From a virus: a stretch of DNA of 64,000 nucleotides. The translations under genes and the position numbers were made by a program. Positions 8,455-16,396 of the stretch are shown in pieces (the stretch's first letter is position 1; every line of letters starts with the position of its first letter). The DNA lies in IMG/VR virus record IMGVR_UViG_3300042387_000948, positions 143,030 to 207,029 of that record. One strand, 5' to 3'. Under the pieces are notes generated by a model. That model was not told the origin of the DNA. It was given only the letters and a program-made list of their open reading frames with translations, and did not search any database.

Positions 8455-9576
8455 TTATCGTATGATTGATTCTTTTACTAATTGTTGGAGTTGATTAACT
8501 GCCAACCTAGCTTCGTTTTGTGTTATAGTATCACCTTTCTTTTCTGCATTATATTCTTCAACTGCTTTTGCTATTATTTCATTGGGTATATCCATTTTTT
8601 CTATATTATCGGCTATTACTGAAAGAAATTGCTCCATTGCCTTTTCTTCATCACTATCAGTATCACCAGCAAATAATGCTGCCTTACCAACCCCAGCTAT
8701 AATAGTTTCTTCAACAACATGCGGAATGAATCCACTAACACACTTTGCGGCAAATGCACCAGCACCAGCTCCCAATCCACCTGTCACAACACCAAGTACA
8801 ACCCCTAATGCAAACTTTTTAGCAACACTTTTTACTGCTTTCTTTTGTGGTTCGGTCATATCAATACCATCTTTCCACATTGCAATTCCTGTTGCAGCAT
8901 CTTTAAATGTATGAACTTCGTGTTTAAACCCTTTTTTAAGAGCATGGTAAGCACCGACTGCTTTATCTTTTAATGCCTTACCCCAACTTCTTCTTTCTGG
9001 TGTATCACCTTTATGTACTTTTTCTTTAAAAAATGCTTTTTCTTCTTCCGCCCAATCTTTGATACCATCTTTAATTGCTCTAACATACACTTTTGGTTTT
9101 GTTACTGCGGTTTTTACATTTTTTCTTAAACCAGCTTCATCATCACTACCTGATGAATGAGCTGCTATTTTAGCTTGTGTTTCTTTTTCTGTATCCATTC
9201 TAGCTGCCATAGCAGGGTCTGCTGTAAATAATTGAGCTTTTACTTGTGGTGATGGTTCGTTTGAGGATGGTTTTTCAGATTGCGGTGTTTTTTCATCACC
9301 ACCTTTTTTAGTATTATTAATTGATGGTACTGATTTTCCATCTTTTTCACTACCCAATGATTTGTTTATTGCTTTTCTTTCTGGTGTCCCATCCTTTGGA
9401 AGTGTTTTTTCAGCAGCAATTCTACCTGCACTATCTTTGGGTAATCTTAACAAATTACCAACAATACCTTCGGTATCTTCACCTTTGGAGTTTTTGTATT
9501 TTATCTTTTTATTTAACGCAGGATTACTAAAATTTTTATCATCTGCCTCCGTTACTAACTTTGATAATCTAATCAT
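8455..9576 (-). CDS. Unknown protein with disordered middle and Gly/Ala-rich hydrophobic segment
   Basis: I do not recognise this 373-residue protein. It starts MIRLSKLVTEAD, an opening shared by many hypothetical virion proteins of T4-type phages. Residues about 60-150 are polar and disorder-prone (Lys, Ser, Pro, Glu). From about 200 a basic amphipathic stretch (VGAYHALKKGFKHEVHTF) precedes a Gly/Ala/Val-rich hydrophobic region (FALGVVLGVVTGGLGAGAGA) near residue 255-275, long enough to cross or insert into a membrane. The C-terminus is helical. It has its own late-type motif 23 bases upstream and a terminator after it, so it is a single-gene late unit next to the endolysin. A membrane-active or ejected virion protein is possible but only inferred. 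Confidence 0.7.
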   Translation of the reverse strand: MIRLSKLVTEADDKNFSNPALNKKIKYKNSKGEDTEGIVGNLLRLPKDSAGRIAAEKTLPKDGTPERKAINKSLGSEKDGKSVPSINNTKKGGDEKTPQSEKPSSNEPSPQVKAQLFTADPAMAARMDTEKETQAKIAAHSSGSDDEAGLRKNVKTAVTKPKVYVRAIKDGIKDWAEEEKAFFKEKVHKGDTPERRSWGKALKDKAVGAYHALKKGFKHEVHTFKDAATGIAMWKDGIDMTEPQKKAVKSVAKKFALGVVLGVVTGGLGAGAGAFAAKCVSGFIPHVVEETIIAGVGKAALFAGDTDSDEEKAMEQFLSVIADNIEKMDIPNEIIAKAVEEYNAEKKGDTITQNEARLAVNQLQQLVKESIIR

Positions 9577-9598
9577 TGAAAATATATTTATTATATAC

Positions 9599-9607
9599 TA
9601 TAAATAT
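9599..9607 (-). promoter_or_regulatory. Candidate late promoter motif
   Basis: Minus-strand ATATTTATA, followed by GTATATAA, lies 23 bases before the ATG at 9576 and just after the endolysin terminator. The same 9-mer with the same following TATA-rich sequence precedes other late genes. Confidence 0.6.
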
Positions 9608-9614
9608 TGTGAAA

Positions 9615-9646
9615 TAAAAAAGGAGGAATAAATCCTCCCTTTTTTT
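9615..9646 (-). terminator. Terminator after the endolysin gene
   Basis: On the minus strand GGGAGGA and TTCCTCC pair around a short loop, flanked by an A run and a T run. The stem starts in the last codons of the endolysin gene, which stops at 9645. Confidence 0.85.
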
Positions 9647-10517
9647 ATGCTAATAAGTGATAGTATTCTTTGAAGTGTTTGATTCTGTCTGCCAAACCAA
9701 TTGTACCTCCGTTTACTCTTTTAGTAATCTTTGTTACAACTGCATCCGAACTTCCTTCATCTGCCATCTTATGTAATCCATTTTTAGAAAAAAACCAAGC
9801 TGCTGATAATAATGCATATGGACCAGCTACTTTATCCTGATTAACTGTCATATCTTCACCAATTGATTTACCAAATGCAGTATAATTTTCTTTTCCAGTC
9901 AATTGGATATATCCTCTTCCTCTGAATTTGTATCCCTCTCCACTACTTTCAGGTCCGTTACCCATTCTACCACCATATACTCTATTTGCAATCTTTTCCG
10001 GCTTTCTTTCGTAAGCTGCTGCTAATGCTGAAGTTGGGAAGTACTTTTTGAATATACCCATCAAACCTTTTGCAGAATAGTTTAGGTTTTCTTGCGTTGC
10101 ACGGAATCCTCCACTTTCGTGTCCACATTGTGCTAAGAAGTGTGCTAATCTTAACGGTGTATTGATACCGAACTTTGCAGCAGTATCAGGAATCATTGCA
10201 ATTACATTATCAGGAATATGACCTTTTAATTTTGCCAAATTCAATCCAGCTACACTTACCACCGGTGTAGATGAAACAGGTTGTGGTGCAGGTACAGTAG
10301 CGGTTGGTTGTGCTACTGGTTTTGGAATTTGGGTAACTCCCATAATTTTGTTCCAAGTATTAGGTCCAACAATACCATCGGCAGTTAAACCATTCTTTGC
10401 TTGCCATGCTTTTACAGCATCTTCCGTTTTAGGACCGAAGTTACCAATTGGTTCTAAACCCAATTTGGCTTGTAACTTCTTAACATCTTCGTTATTATCG
10501 CCTCTTTTTAATAACAT
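9645..10517 (-). CDS. Endolysin: peptidoglycan-binding domain plus GH19 hydrolase
   Basis: This 290-residue protein has an N-terminal peptidoglycan-binding type 1 domain (1-60: LKRGDNNEDVKKLQAKLG, TADGIVGPNTW) and a Pro/Thr/Val linker (61-90). A GH19 chitinase-like lysozyme domain follows from about residue 100. The catalytic glutamate is expected at E134 in AQCGHESGGF, and the family signature YKFRGRGYIQLTGKENY lies at 196-212. It cleaves the glycan backbone of the host cell wall at lysis. No signal peptide is visible, so a holin or other release route is needed; no obvious holin is next to it. It follows the 141-residue gene by 14 bases and is closed by a strong terminator. Confidence 0.93.
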   Translation of the reverse strand: MLLKRGDNNEDVKKLQAKLGLEPIGNFGPKTEDAVKAWQAKNGLTADGIVGPNTWNKIMGVTQIPKPVAQPTATVPAPQPVSSTPVVSVAGLNLAKLKGHIPDNVIAMIPDTAAKFGINTPLRLAHFLAQCGHESGGFRATQENLNYSAKGLMGIFKKYFPTSALAAAYERKPEKIANRVYGGRMGNGPESSGEGYKFRGRGYIQLTGKENYTAFGKSIGEDMTVNQDKVAGPYALLSAAWFFSKNGLHKMADEGSSDAVVTKITKRVNGGTIGLADRIKHFKEYYHLLA

Positions 10518-10531
10518 TTCTTAAATATTGT

Positions 10532-10957
10532 TTAATTAGTGGTTGTAACTTCTTCTTTTTCCTCACCAAATGATATTACCTCAAAAACACGAGTTTGTAT
10601 CTTTTTAGTTCCGGTTGCGTTTGTTAATATGATTGAATTCTTAAACTTAGGCCAATCAATTACAAAATTGGAGTTCAATACCCCACCATTCTCCTCTTTA
10701 ACTAATTCGTTAAGAGCATTAATTGTGTATAAGGTATTAGATTCCTTTTTTCTATGTATTAATATAGTGTTTTCTAACGGAGTTGCCGGTTGAAAAGCTG
10801 TATCTATGTTGTATGTAATAAACAATTCCTCTAAATTGGATTTGTTTTGTAGAATATAAATATAGTTGTAAACTATATGATATATTTCTCTAATTTGTTG
10901 TAGAGTGTTTTGTAACTCTTCTTTTGTTGTAAACGTGCAAAGTAACTGTGTCTTCAT
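10532..10957 (-). CDS. Conserved-looking phage protein of unknown function
   Basis: This 141-residue soluble protein begins MKTQLLCTFTTKEELQNTLQQI. It has a mixed alpha/beta look with a tyrosine-rich segment (IYHIVYNYIYILQ), ILIHRKKESNTLYTINALNELV in the middle, and a C-terminal KIQTRVFEVISF. Similar short proteins occur in T4-type phages infecting aquatic bacteria, always without a function. It is the first gene of the endolysin unit and has a late-type motif 29 bases upstream. No membrane segment or catalytic motif is seen. Confidence 0.7.
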   Translation of the reverse strand: MKTQLLCTFTTKEELQNTLQQIREIYHIVYNYIYILQNKSNLEELFITYNIDTAFQPATPLENTILIHRKKESNTLYTINALNELVKEENGGVLNSNFVIDWPKFKNSIILTNATGTKKIQTRVFEVISFGEEKEEVTTTN

Positions 10958-10985
10958 CTATCCTTCTTTGTAATTCTTATTCATA

Positions 10986-10994
10986 AATAAATAT
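10986..10994 (-). promoter_or_regulatory. Candidate late promoter motif
   Basis: Minus-strand ATATTTATT lies 29 bases before the ATG at 10957, in the 66-base gap between the 743-residue gene and the 141-residue/endolysin unit. Confidence 0.5.
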
Positions 10995-11023
10995 TAAATT
11001 ACAAATGAAACATAGTTTTGGAG

Positions 11024-13255
11024 TTATTTTTTAGCTTTACTCTGCAAACAATCTCTGATATCTTTACCAAAATAACTTGCTACTTTTTGAGTAGTACCTG
11101 CGGTTCTCCACTGGTCATTAAATAATTCAACCTCCTTACCCTCATTCATTACACTTACCTTTTCACCACCAGGTGTTACTCTTGATTTTTTCAAAAGATG
11201 TTCTTTAAGTCCATTTTTACCTTCAGATGTACTTAAATCACCATTGTATCCACTTTGTTCAGCTATACAATTTCTAATCATAGATGGTTTTACGCCATTA
11301 AAACCCATTTGTATTAACATTGCATCATCATCCGCATCATCTAAATCTATGTAAGTTCCCAAATGCATTGCATCCATTACACCAGAAATATAAGCTTGGG
11401 TATGCTTCCCATTATCTGCATTTGGCTTTGTATCAGGATGATACCCATCAGGCTCATCATCTTTAAACAATTGATTAGTTACTTCGGTATGAACGGCGGT
11501 TACAATATCTTTTTCAGTTTGCTTTATAGCTTTAGTTTCATCATTTACACCAAATTCTCCTAATTTAATTGCTATTTTTCCAAATGGTTCATATGGTAAT
11601 CCTATTTGACCTAATGATTTAATAGGACCAACTTCGTTTCCATTATCATCTTTATAAAAAGTTCCCTCATCTTTTTCTACAATACGTGAATTTCCTTGCT
11701 CATCATATAATCTACTATTAGAATATTCGTTCATTAATTCTAATTTTTTGGAAGTGGGTAAATTTTTCCAATCTTTTACTTTAGATTGGATGTATTTTGA
11801 AAATCTATGTTTACCATCGGTGGCAATGCCATCCAATACATTCATATAGTTTTTCATTTTTGGAGATTCACACGCACTAACTACCAAATCATCAATTTTA
11901 ATTTTAGCTTGACTTTTTACAGTAGCTGCTGCAGCATTTGATACTTTTTGAATTCCCTCTTCAATTGTATTAGAAACCCCAACTGATACATCATCCCCAA
12001 ATTTAATTTGCATTAATCTTAATCTTTGTGCTGGAGTTGTGTTGTTTTGTGGGTCTTTAACTTCTGAATCTTTTTTATTTGAAATACTAACTATTGCGGT
12101 TCTTCCATTTTTATCCTTTCCTATTGCAAATGTATCGTGATAACTTTTAAATTTTTTAAATAATTTTAATTGATGTGCATAATATTGCTTATCATCACCT
12201 TCGGATTTTACAACCATATCTTCTAAGTGAGCTTGAACTGCATCATTTAATTCTGTCGTTGATTGTACAACTTTATGTGGTTGTGAAGTATCTAATTTAG
12301 ATTCATTTAATCTGTTAATGGTTGATAACCCACCGGCATATGCAGCTCGCATCCATTCCATATACGCTTTTTCATTATTATCAAAACCTGTTTTTCCTGG
12401 TTTACTAAATACACTATCCGAATCCGATTGTGCTTTTTGTAAATTAACTTCCGCAAATACTTCTCTTTCGGCTAATATTGTTAAAAATTCATCACTATCT
12501 GATTTTAATCCCAATGATATAGCAAATTTTTTCTCTTCAACATTTAATTTTTTTCCTATTAATTCTTTTGTTTTTGTTTGTATTTTTTCTGAATTTTCTT
12601 TTTTAAATTCATCTAAATTATTAATTGAATTGCAGTATTTAGATTCACCCTCACTAGCCACAGGACCACCAGCCCCAGCTATACCTTTTTCTCTATTTAA
12701 TTCAACCTCATTTTGGTATTTAGTTATTGTATCAAAATTACCTTCATTTAAGTCATTAACAATTTCTTGTTGAGTAGGTCCATTAGGTGCATCTTTATAA
12801 TTTTTATTTTTGGTATCAAATCCACTTCTATCAACATTTGTAGCTTCTTCTTTTGATTTGGGTTGCTCTTTTGATTGAGGTTCTGCTTTTGGTTTTGGTG
12901 TTTGCTCCTCACCACCTCTTTGTGATTGGTAATCACCACCAAACAAATCCGAACCTGCTACTTTTTTAGGTTTATCTTCATCATCGGCTTTCATTGTGTG
13001 AGTTCCATCTTTTACAGCCGCATCTCTTGCTTCCTTTGATTTAAATACGGAAGTTTTACCTGTATCTTTTTTGGTTGCGGTAAATGTATCATCCGCTTCC
13101 ATTAAATTTTTTAATAGTTCGTGTTTTATTTCACCCAACCCCATTTCGGTTAATACTAAAGATAGTTCGGTTAAATGTTTTGAGTTCTTTGGATTTGGCA
13201 TACCATTATCCACTCTATAAGCCCACTCTTCTAATATATTGTTAATTAAAGACAT
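11024..13255 (-). CDS. Large unknown protein, probably virion- or genome-associated
   Basis: I do not recognise this 743-residue protein. The first 50 residues form a helical segment (MSLINNILEEWAYRVDNGMP). A segment TFTATKKDTGKTSVFKSKE follows, like a short beta module, then a Lys/Glu/Gln/Pro-rich disordered linker (about 90-170). The remainder is a mostly helical folded body with motifs such as MEWMRAAYAGGLSTINRLNES, AQRLRLMQIKFGDD and KVASYFGKDIRDCL. There is no membrane segment. It follows the PAP2-type gene by seven bases and precedes the lysis unit. An enzymatic or packaged role is possible, but nothing in the sequence decides it. Confidence 0.65.
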   Translation of the reverse strand: MSLINNILEEWAYRVDNGMPNPKNSKHLTELSLVLTEMGLGEIKHELLKNLMEADDTFTATKKDTGKTSVFKSKEARDAAVKDGTHTMKADDEDKPKKVAGSDLFGGDYQSQRGGEEQTPKPKAEPQSKEQPKSKEEATNVDRSGFDTKNKNYKDAPNGPTQQEIVNDLNEGNFDTITKYQNEVELNREKGIAGAGGPVASEGESKYCNSINNLDEFKKENSEKIQTKTKELIGKKLNVEEKKFAISLGLKSDSDEFLTILAEREVFAEVNLQKAQSDSDSVFSKPGKTGFDNNEKAYMEWMRAAYAGGLSTINRLNESKLDTSQPHKVVQSTTELNDAVQAHLEDMVVKSEGDDKQYYAHQLKLFKKFKSYHDTFAIGKDKNGRTAIVSISNKKDSEVKDPQNNTTPAQRLRLMQIKFGDDVSVGVSNTIEEGIQKVSNAAAATVKSQAKIKIDDLVVSACESPKMKNYMNVLDGIATDGKHRFSKYIQSKVKDWKNLPTSKKLELMNEYSNSRLYDEQGNSRIVEKDEGTFYKDDNGNEVGPIKSLGQIGLPYEPFGKIAIKLGEFGVNDETKAIKQTEKDIVTAVHTEVTNQLFKDDEPDGYHPDTKPNADNGKHTQAYISGVMDAMHLGTYIDLDDADDDAMLIQMGFNGVKPSMIRNCIAEQSGYNGDLSTSEGKNGLKEHLLKKSRVTPGGEKVSVMNEGKEVELFNDQWRTAGTTQKVASYFGKDIRDCLQSKAKK

Positions 13256-13262
13256 TATTTTT

Positions 13263-13907
13263 CTATTTTATTAGGTTATGCTTAACCAATTGTTTGAATA
13301 AGTATTCTGATATCTTCCTATCCGATGGAAAATGTACACCACTTAATTCTCTTACTCTTTTTATTTTGTGATAAAATTTATCTATTTCTTCTGCCGCTTC
13401 GGGTTTTATTTTTCCAAAGTGATATAATGTTACTAAAAAATCTAATGAATGTCCTGATGGGTATGATGCCGAATTTGCATCGGTTGTTACTATTGCATAC
13501 AATTCCAATCCCAATTCTCTTGCCAATTGATATGGTCTTGGGCGGTTGAATTTATCTTTAAGATAAAACAATACCGGGTCTATATCAAAACACCAATTCT
13601 TTACCTGTTCGGTAGTGACATTTAATCCCAATTTTCTACCAGCTAATGCTAAAAAATCGTGATGATTATGCTCTAATAATTTACAAAATTTAAAGTCATC
13701 AGCATCAGCTTTTTTTGTAATTTCAACCAAATATTCTAATTCCTTTTTGGTTTCATCTGATGAATTGGTTGGAAATGGATGATTTTCTAATATATCCTTT
13801 ACTATACCCTTATTAATACAATCCTGTAAGATACCAGCTCTATCAGCTTTTACCTTATCATCTTGCTCTTTGGGTGGATTACCAAATTTTATATCATCCA
13901 AATTCAT
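13263..13907 (-). CDS. PAP2 / vanadium-haloperoxidase-type phosphatase (soluble)
   Basis: This 214-residue protein carries all three PAP2 signature motifs: K117 followed by NRPRP (121-125), PSGHS at 150-154, and R186-x5-H192-x3-D196. In the family the first two motifs bind phosphate. The histidine in motif 3 attacks it, and the PSGH histidine donates a proton. There are no membrane helices, so this is not a lipid phosphatase of the integral type. It is closer to soluble non-specific acid phosphatases, although no signal peptide is visible. It follows the exported nuclease gene by 82 bases. A role in nucleotide or phosphate scavenging, or in processing modified nucleotides, is inferred only. 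Confidence 0.85.
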   Translation of the reverse strand: MNLDDIKFGNPPKEQDDKVKADRAGILQDCINKGIVKDILENHPFPTNSSDETKKELEYLVEITKKADADDFKFCKLLEHNHHDFLALAGRKLGLNVTTEQVKNWCFDIDPVLFYLKDKFNRPRPYQLARELGLELYAIVTTDANSASYPSGHSLDFLVTLYHFGKIKPEAAEEIDKFYHKIKRVRELSGVHFPSDRKISEYLFKQLVKHNLIK

Positions 13908-13989
13908 ATATATAAGTATTAATTGAAAAGAAACTCATTTCTAATCAAACATTTTGTTGTTGGTATGCTGCGGTTTAAATAACCTATAT

Positions 13990-14619
13990 TTATTTAAATT
14001 TAAATCCGGTCAATTTTTCTATTTGTGTAATCGGTACTTCGTTATTTTGGAATCCATCGGCCGGTGATAAATCATTGTTGAATAGATATGCGTGCCATTT
14101 TCCTGCTACCTGAACTACTTTCCAGCATTGTGTAGGAACTGATACTAACCCTATTTTCTTTGCTTCACCAACTGAACCACTCCATACTCTTACTTTTGAA
14201 CTAATCATTGCCCAATTTCGGGTTGCAGTTTCTAATGATTTCCAATCCCCTGCATTTAATCTATGAGTTTGTGCTACCATATTACTAAAATAGAAACATT
14301 CATCCTGCACCGCTTGAGTTTGACAAAGGTTGTCCGCCGCCGGCATTACATGTCCTCTATCGTATCCACTTTTTAGGTAATAAAATGCAATATTAGTTTC
14401 ATCTACCAATTGTGGGTCAGGTTTAAAGTTATCTTTTCTTTTTAGGGGTGTTGGACAACCTACCATTGCTTTTGTTGTTTCCCATTCCACTAATACTGGG
14501 TATCTTTTTGATTTACTGAAGTGTGTTGTGTAGTTTGTGTGTTTGATTACTACGATGTCTTGTGCTCTTACAACAATTAATGTAAAAAAGAACAATAGAG
14601 ATAAACCTAATTTTTTCAT
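13990..14619 (-). CDS. Exported DNA/RNA non-specific endonuclease (NUC family)
   Basis: This 209-residue protein begins with a clear Sec signal peptide: MKKLG, a hydrophobic core LSLLFFFTLIVV, and a likely cut after RA at residue 19. The mature part has the DRGH motif at 87-90 (H90 is the general base) and LNAGDWKSLE, whose N122 fits the magnesium ligand of Serratia-type nucleases. The protein should degrade DNA and RNA outside the cytoplasm, in the periplasm or after release. It is preceded by a late-type motif 27 bases upstream and follows the polymerase-like gene. Such secreted nucleases are common in Bacteroidota, so capture from a host is plausible. Confidence 0.92.
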   Translation of the reverse strand: MKKLGLSLLFFFTLIVVRAQDIVVIKHTNYTTHFSKSKRYPVLVEWETTKAMVGCPTPLKRKDNFKPDPQLVDETNIAFYYLKSGYDRGHVMPAADNLCQTQAVQDECFYFSNMVAQTHRLNAGDWKSLETATRNWAMISSKVRVWSGSVGEAKKIGLVSVPTQCWKVVQVAGKWHAYLFNNDLSPADGFQNNEVPITQIEKLTGFKFK

Positions 14620-14645
14620 ATGTTATAGTATTGTTTTGTATATAC

Positions 14646-14654
14646 TATAAATAT
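14646..14654 (-). promoter_or_regulatory. Candidate late promoter motif
   Basis: Minus-strand ATATTTATA followed by GTATATA, 27 bases before the nuclease ATG at 14619. The 16-base block is the same as that before the 9576 gene. Confidence 0.6.
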
Positions 14655-14660
14655 GGTTTT

Positions 14661-15947
14661 CTACACTTTTCCATAATCCAAACCCCAACTTGCTTTGATT
14701 GGAAACCCACCCTCTTCAATGATTTCTTTCAAATCCTTAATCTTATTCTTATCCACATTCGTAGGAACATCAAATAGAAACGAGTCATAAGTATATAAAC
14801 TAAATCCGATTCCACTATTTCTAATGTAATCTAATATCTTTTTCATCTTATCAATGTTCATTTCAGTCTCTAAGGCTTGTAGAAGATAGTTAAACACCTT
14901 TTGTGGATTTGAACCCTCTATCCAACTTAGGGGTATTCTACGATATTTGGTTTGTAGGTATCCGTTTTGTTGTGTTTCAATCCATAATCCATCTATGTAA
15001 TCAGCTACTGCGTTTAGATATGGAATTTGACGGAATGTATCATCGATTCCCCCATATAGTAATTGGAATGTAATACCCTTACCCTCATTTACATCACATC
15101 CATATTGTTCGGCTAACCACTCATGCACATTACCATCCGGCATATCAAACTTAATCAACTTACCAATAAGACGGGGGTGGTATGCATTATAATCCATTTG
15201 TAGGAATATCCCATCGGAAACGAAACACTCCCTACTACCATCCGATTTATTGAGAGCGGCATAGTTCACACCACCATGTCGATTTGAAGGTCTACCCGTT
15301 ACCGTAAATGGATTGTATTCCGTAAACACTTTACTATCATCTGTCAAATGTCTAATAGCTTGATTCCATCTATCAGTAAATTTTTTCCTATCGACCCGAA
15401 TCCCATATCCCTCCATTTCTGAAAGTGTGGGTATGAATGTTTGGTTATACCATCGATATGTGTTAGAATCTGAATTATTGGAATAGTATTTAATGAATTG
15501 TGGTTCTATTACTTCCACAATCTTCATTAAAGGAATGGATTGAATTAAGTCATCTCTATACCCTTTATGAGTTAGCGTTGATAATAAAGGATTTAAAGGT
15601 GCCTCATAATCAATAACCTCACCTGTCCTTACAAAGTATTCCGAATCTACATCATATAGATTTACCGAAACATAAAGAGAGTGTAATATTTTTTTCTTTT
15701 GGAATACCCACTTCTTACCATTGGTATTTAGTATCGATTTAACGTCCGATACTTTGATTGTAAGAGCATCTGCGTGTTGAATTGGTAAAACATACAACTC
15801 ATCCAAACATCGTACCAGTATGAGAGAAAGATTAGTATGAAGAGGATGCTTTGAGTTATCAACCCATAGTGGATACCATATAGATACTTCGGTTTCCAGC
15901 TTATCTTTCAACCAATTTACTTCCTCTATGGATTCTATAACTTTCAT
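14661..15947 (-). CDS. Short family A DNA polymerase-like protein
   Basis: This 428-residue protein resembles the palm and fingers of PolA. TVTGRPSNRHGGVNYAALNK (216-234) matches the TGRxSS...NLQNIP region, and QMDYNAYHPRLIG (250-262, D252) is motif A. K290-GITFQLLYGG (290-300) is the O-helix motif B, and YTYDSFLF (385-392, D388) takes the place of motif C. Catalytic aspartates are therefore present, but the thumb and the 3'-5' exonuclease are reduced; the N-terminal 150 residues look like a degenerate exonuclease fold. I chose the ATG at 15947 rather than 15974 because a host-type promoter lies inside the longer reading. The ATG is then four bases after the -7 box. It may be the replicative polymerase or a repair/primer-extension enzyme. 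Confidence 0.75.
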   Translation of the reverse strand: MKVIESIEEVNWLKDKLETEVSIWYPLWVDNSKHPLHTNLSLILVRCLDELYVLPIQHADALTIKVSDVKSILNTNGKKWVFQKKKILHSLYVSVNLYDVDSEYFVRTGEVIDYEAPLNPLLSTLTHKGYRDDLIQSIPLMKIVEVIEPQFIKYYSNNSDSNTYRWYNQTFIPTLSEMEGYGIRVDRKKFTDRWNQAIRHLTDDSKVFTEYNPFTVTGRPSNRHGGVNYAALNKSDGSRECFVSDGIFLQMDYNAYHPRLIGKLIKFDMPDGNVHEWLAEQYGCDVNEGKGITFQLLYGGIDDTFRQIPYLNAVADYIDGLWIETQQNGYLQTKYRRIPLSWIEGSNPQKVFNYLLQALETEMNIDKMKKILDYIRNSGIGFSLYTYDSFLFDVPTNVDKNKIKDLKEIIEEGGFPIKASWGLDYGKV

Positions 15948-15951
15948 TTTA

Positions 15952-15983
15952 CAAAGATACAAAAAAAATCCCACAATTCCAAA
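15952..15983 (-). promoter_or_regulatory. Host-type promoter of the polymerase-like gene
   Basis: Minus-strand TTTG (15983-15980), 20 bases, then TATCTTTG (15959-15952). The ATG at 15947 follows after only TAAA, so the transcript should start at or next to the start codon. The -33 box and spacer lie within the tmRNA terminator hairpin. Confidence 0.75.
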
Positions 15984-15995
15984 TGGAAAAGTGGG
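15961..15995 (-). terminator. Terminator after the tmRNA gene
   Basis: On the minus strand CCCAC...GTGGG, with an inner TTCC...GGAA, forms a hairpin followed by a run of eight Ts. It begins three bases after the tmRNA CCA end. Confidence 0.88.
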
Positions 15996-15997
15996 AG

Positions 15998-16377
15998 TGG
16001 TGGAGATGGCGGGATTCGAACCCGCGTCCAGATAAGTTTCTAATGTAAATCGTTCACAAGTTTAGGATAGTGTTTTATCTTACTAACACTCCAAAAGAAT
16101 TGGGGCCGAATGGTTAATTCAGCAGATTCCACCAATCCATTTTAAGTTTGGATAAACTTAAATGTTCACTTCTTTTTAAATCCCATGAGTGATACGGGAG
16201 CGATTAGGCAGCTACTGCGTAATCGAAAGACTCCATCCATGCCATAGCATCTCCGAAAGTCATTGTAGATAATTCTACGTCTGCACTTATTGTTTGATAG
16301 GTCTTCAAAGGTTTCCATCTAACCTTACTTGCATCAATACAACCAGTCTTCATACCTGTCAAAAGCCGGTCATCCCC
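15998..16377 (-). ncRNA. ssrA: Phage-encoded transfer-messenger RNA (tmRNA)
   Basis: This 380-nt RNA has a complete alanine-type acceptor stem: 5' GGGGATG pairs with 3' CATCTCC, followed by ACCA. It includes the G3-U70 pair that alanyl-tRNA synthetase reads. The T arm (GCGGG, loop TTCGAAT, CCCGC) is perfect and CCA is encoded. The tag frame ends at the TAA at 16206-16204. By analogy with Bacteroides (resume codon GGA after a C) it should resume at GGA, 16254-16252, giving the 16-residue tag GDAMAWMESFDYAVAA. The usual Bacteroidota tag has about nine residues and ends YALAA. tmRNA rescues stalled ribosomes with SmpB and marks products for proteolysis. A host-type promoter lies upstream and a terminator follows. 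Confidence 0.95.
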
Positions 16378-16396
16378 ATATTTTAAAGAACTCTTA

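Noticed and set aside
15947-15974. The longer start of the polymerase-like gene (MGFFLYLCK extension)
   Set aside because: These codons lie over the -7 box and the tmRNA terminator T run, so the transcript would not include them.
15998-16080. A separate tRNA gene at the T-arm/CCA region
   Set aside because: There is no anticodon or D arm nearby; the 5' partner of the acceptor stem lies 370 bases away, as in a tmRNA.
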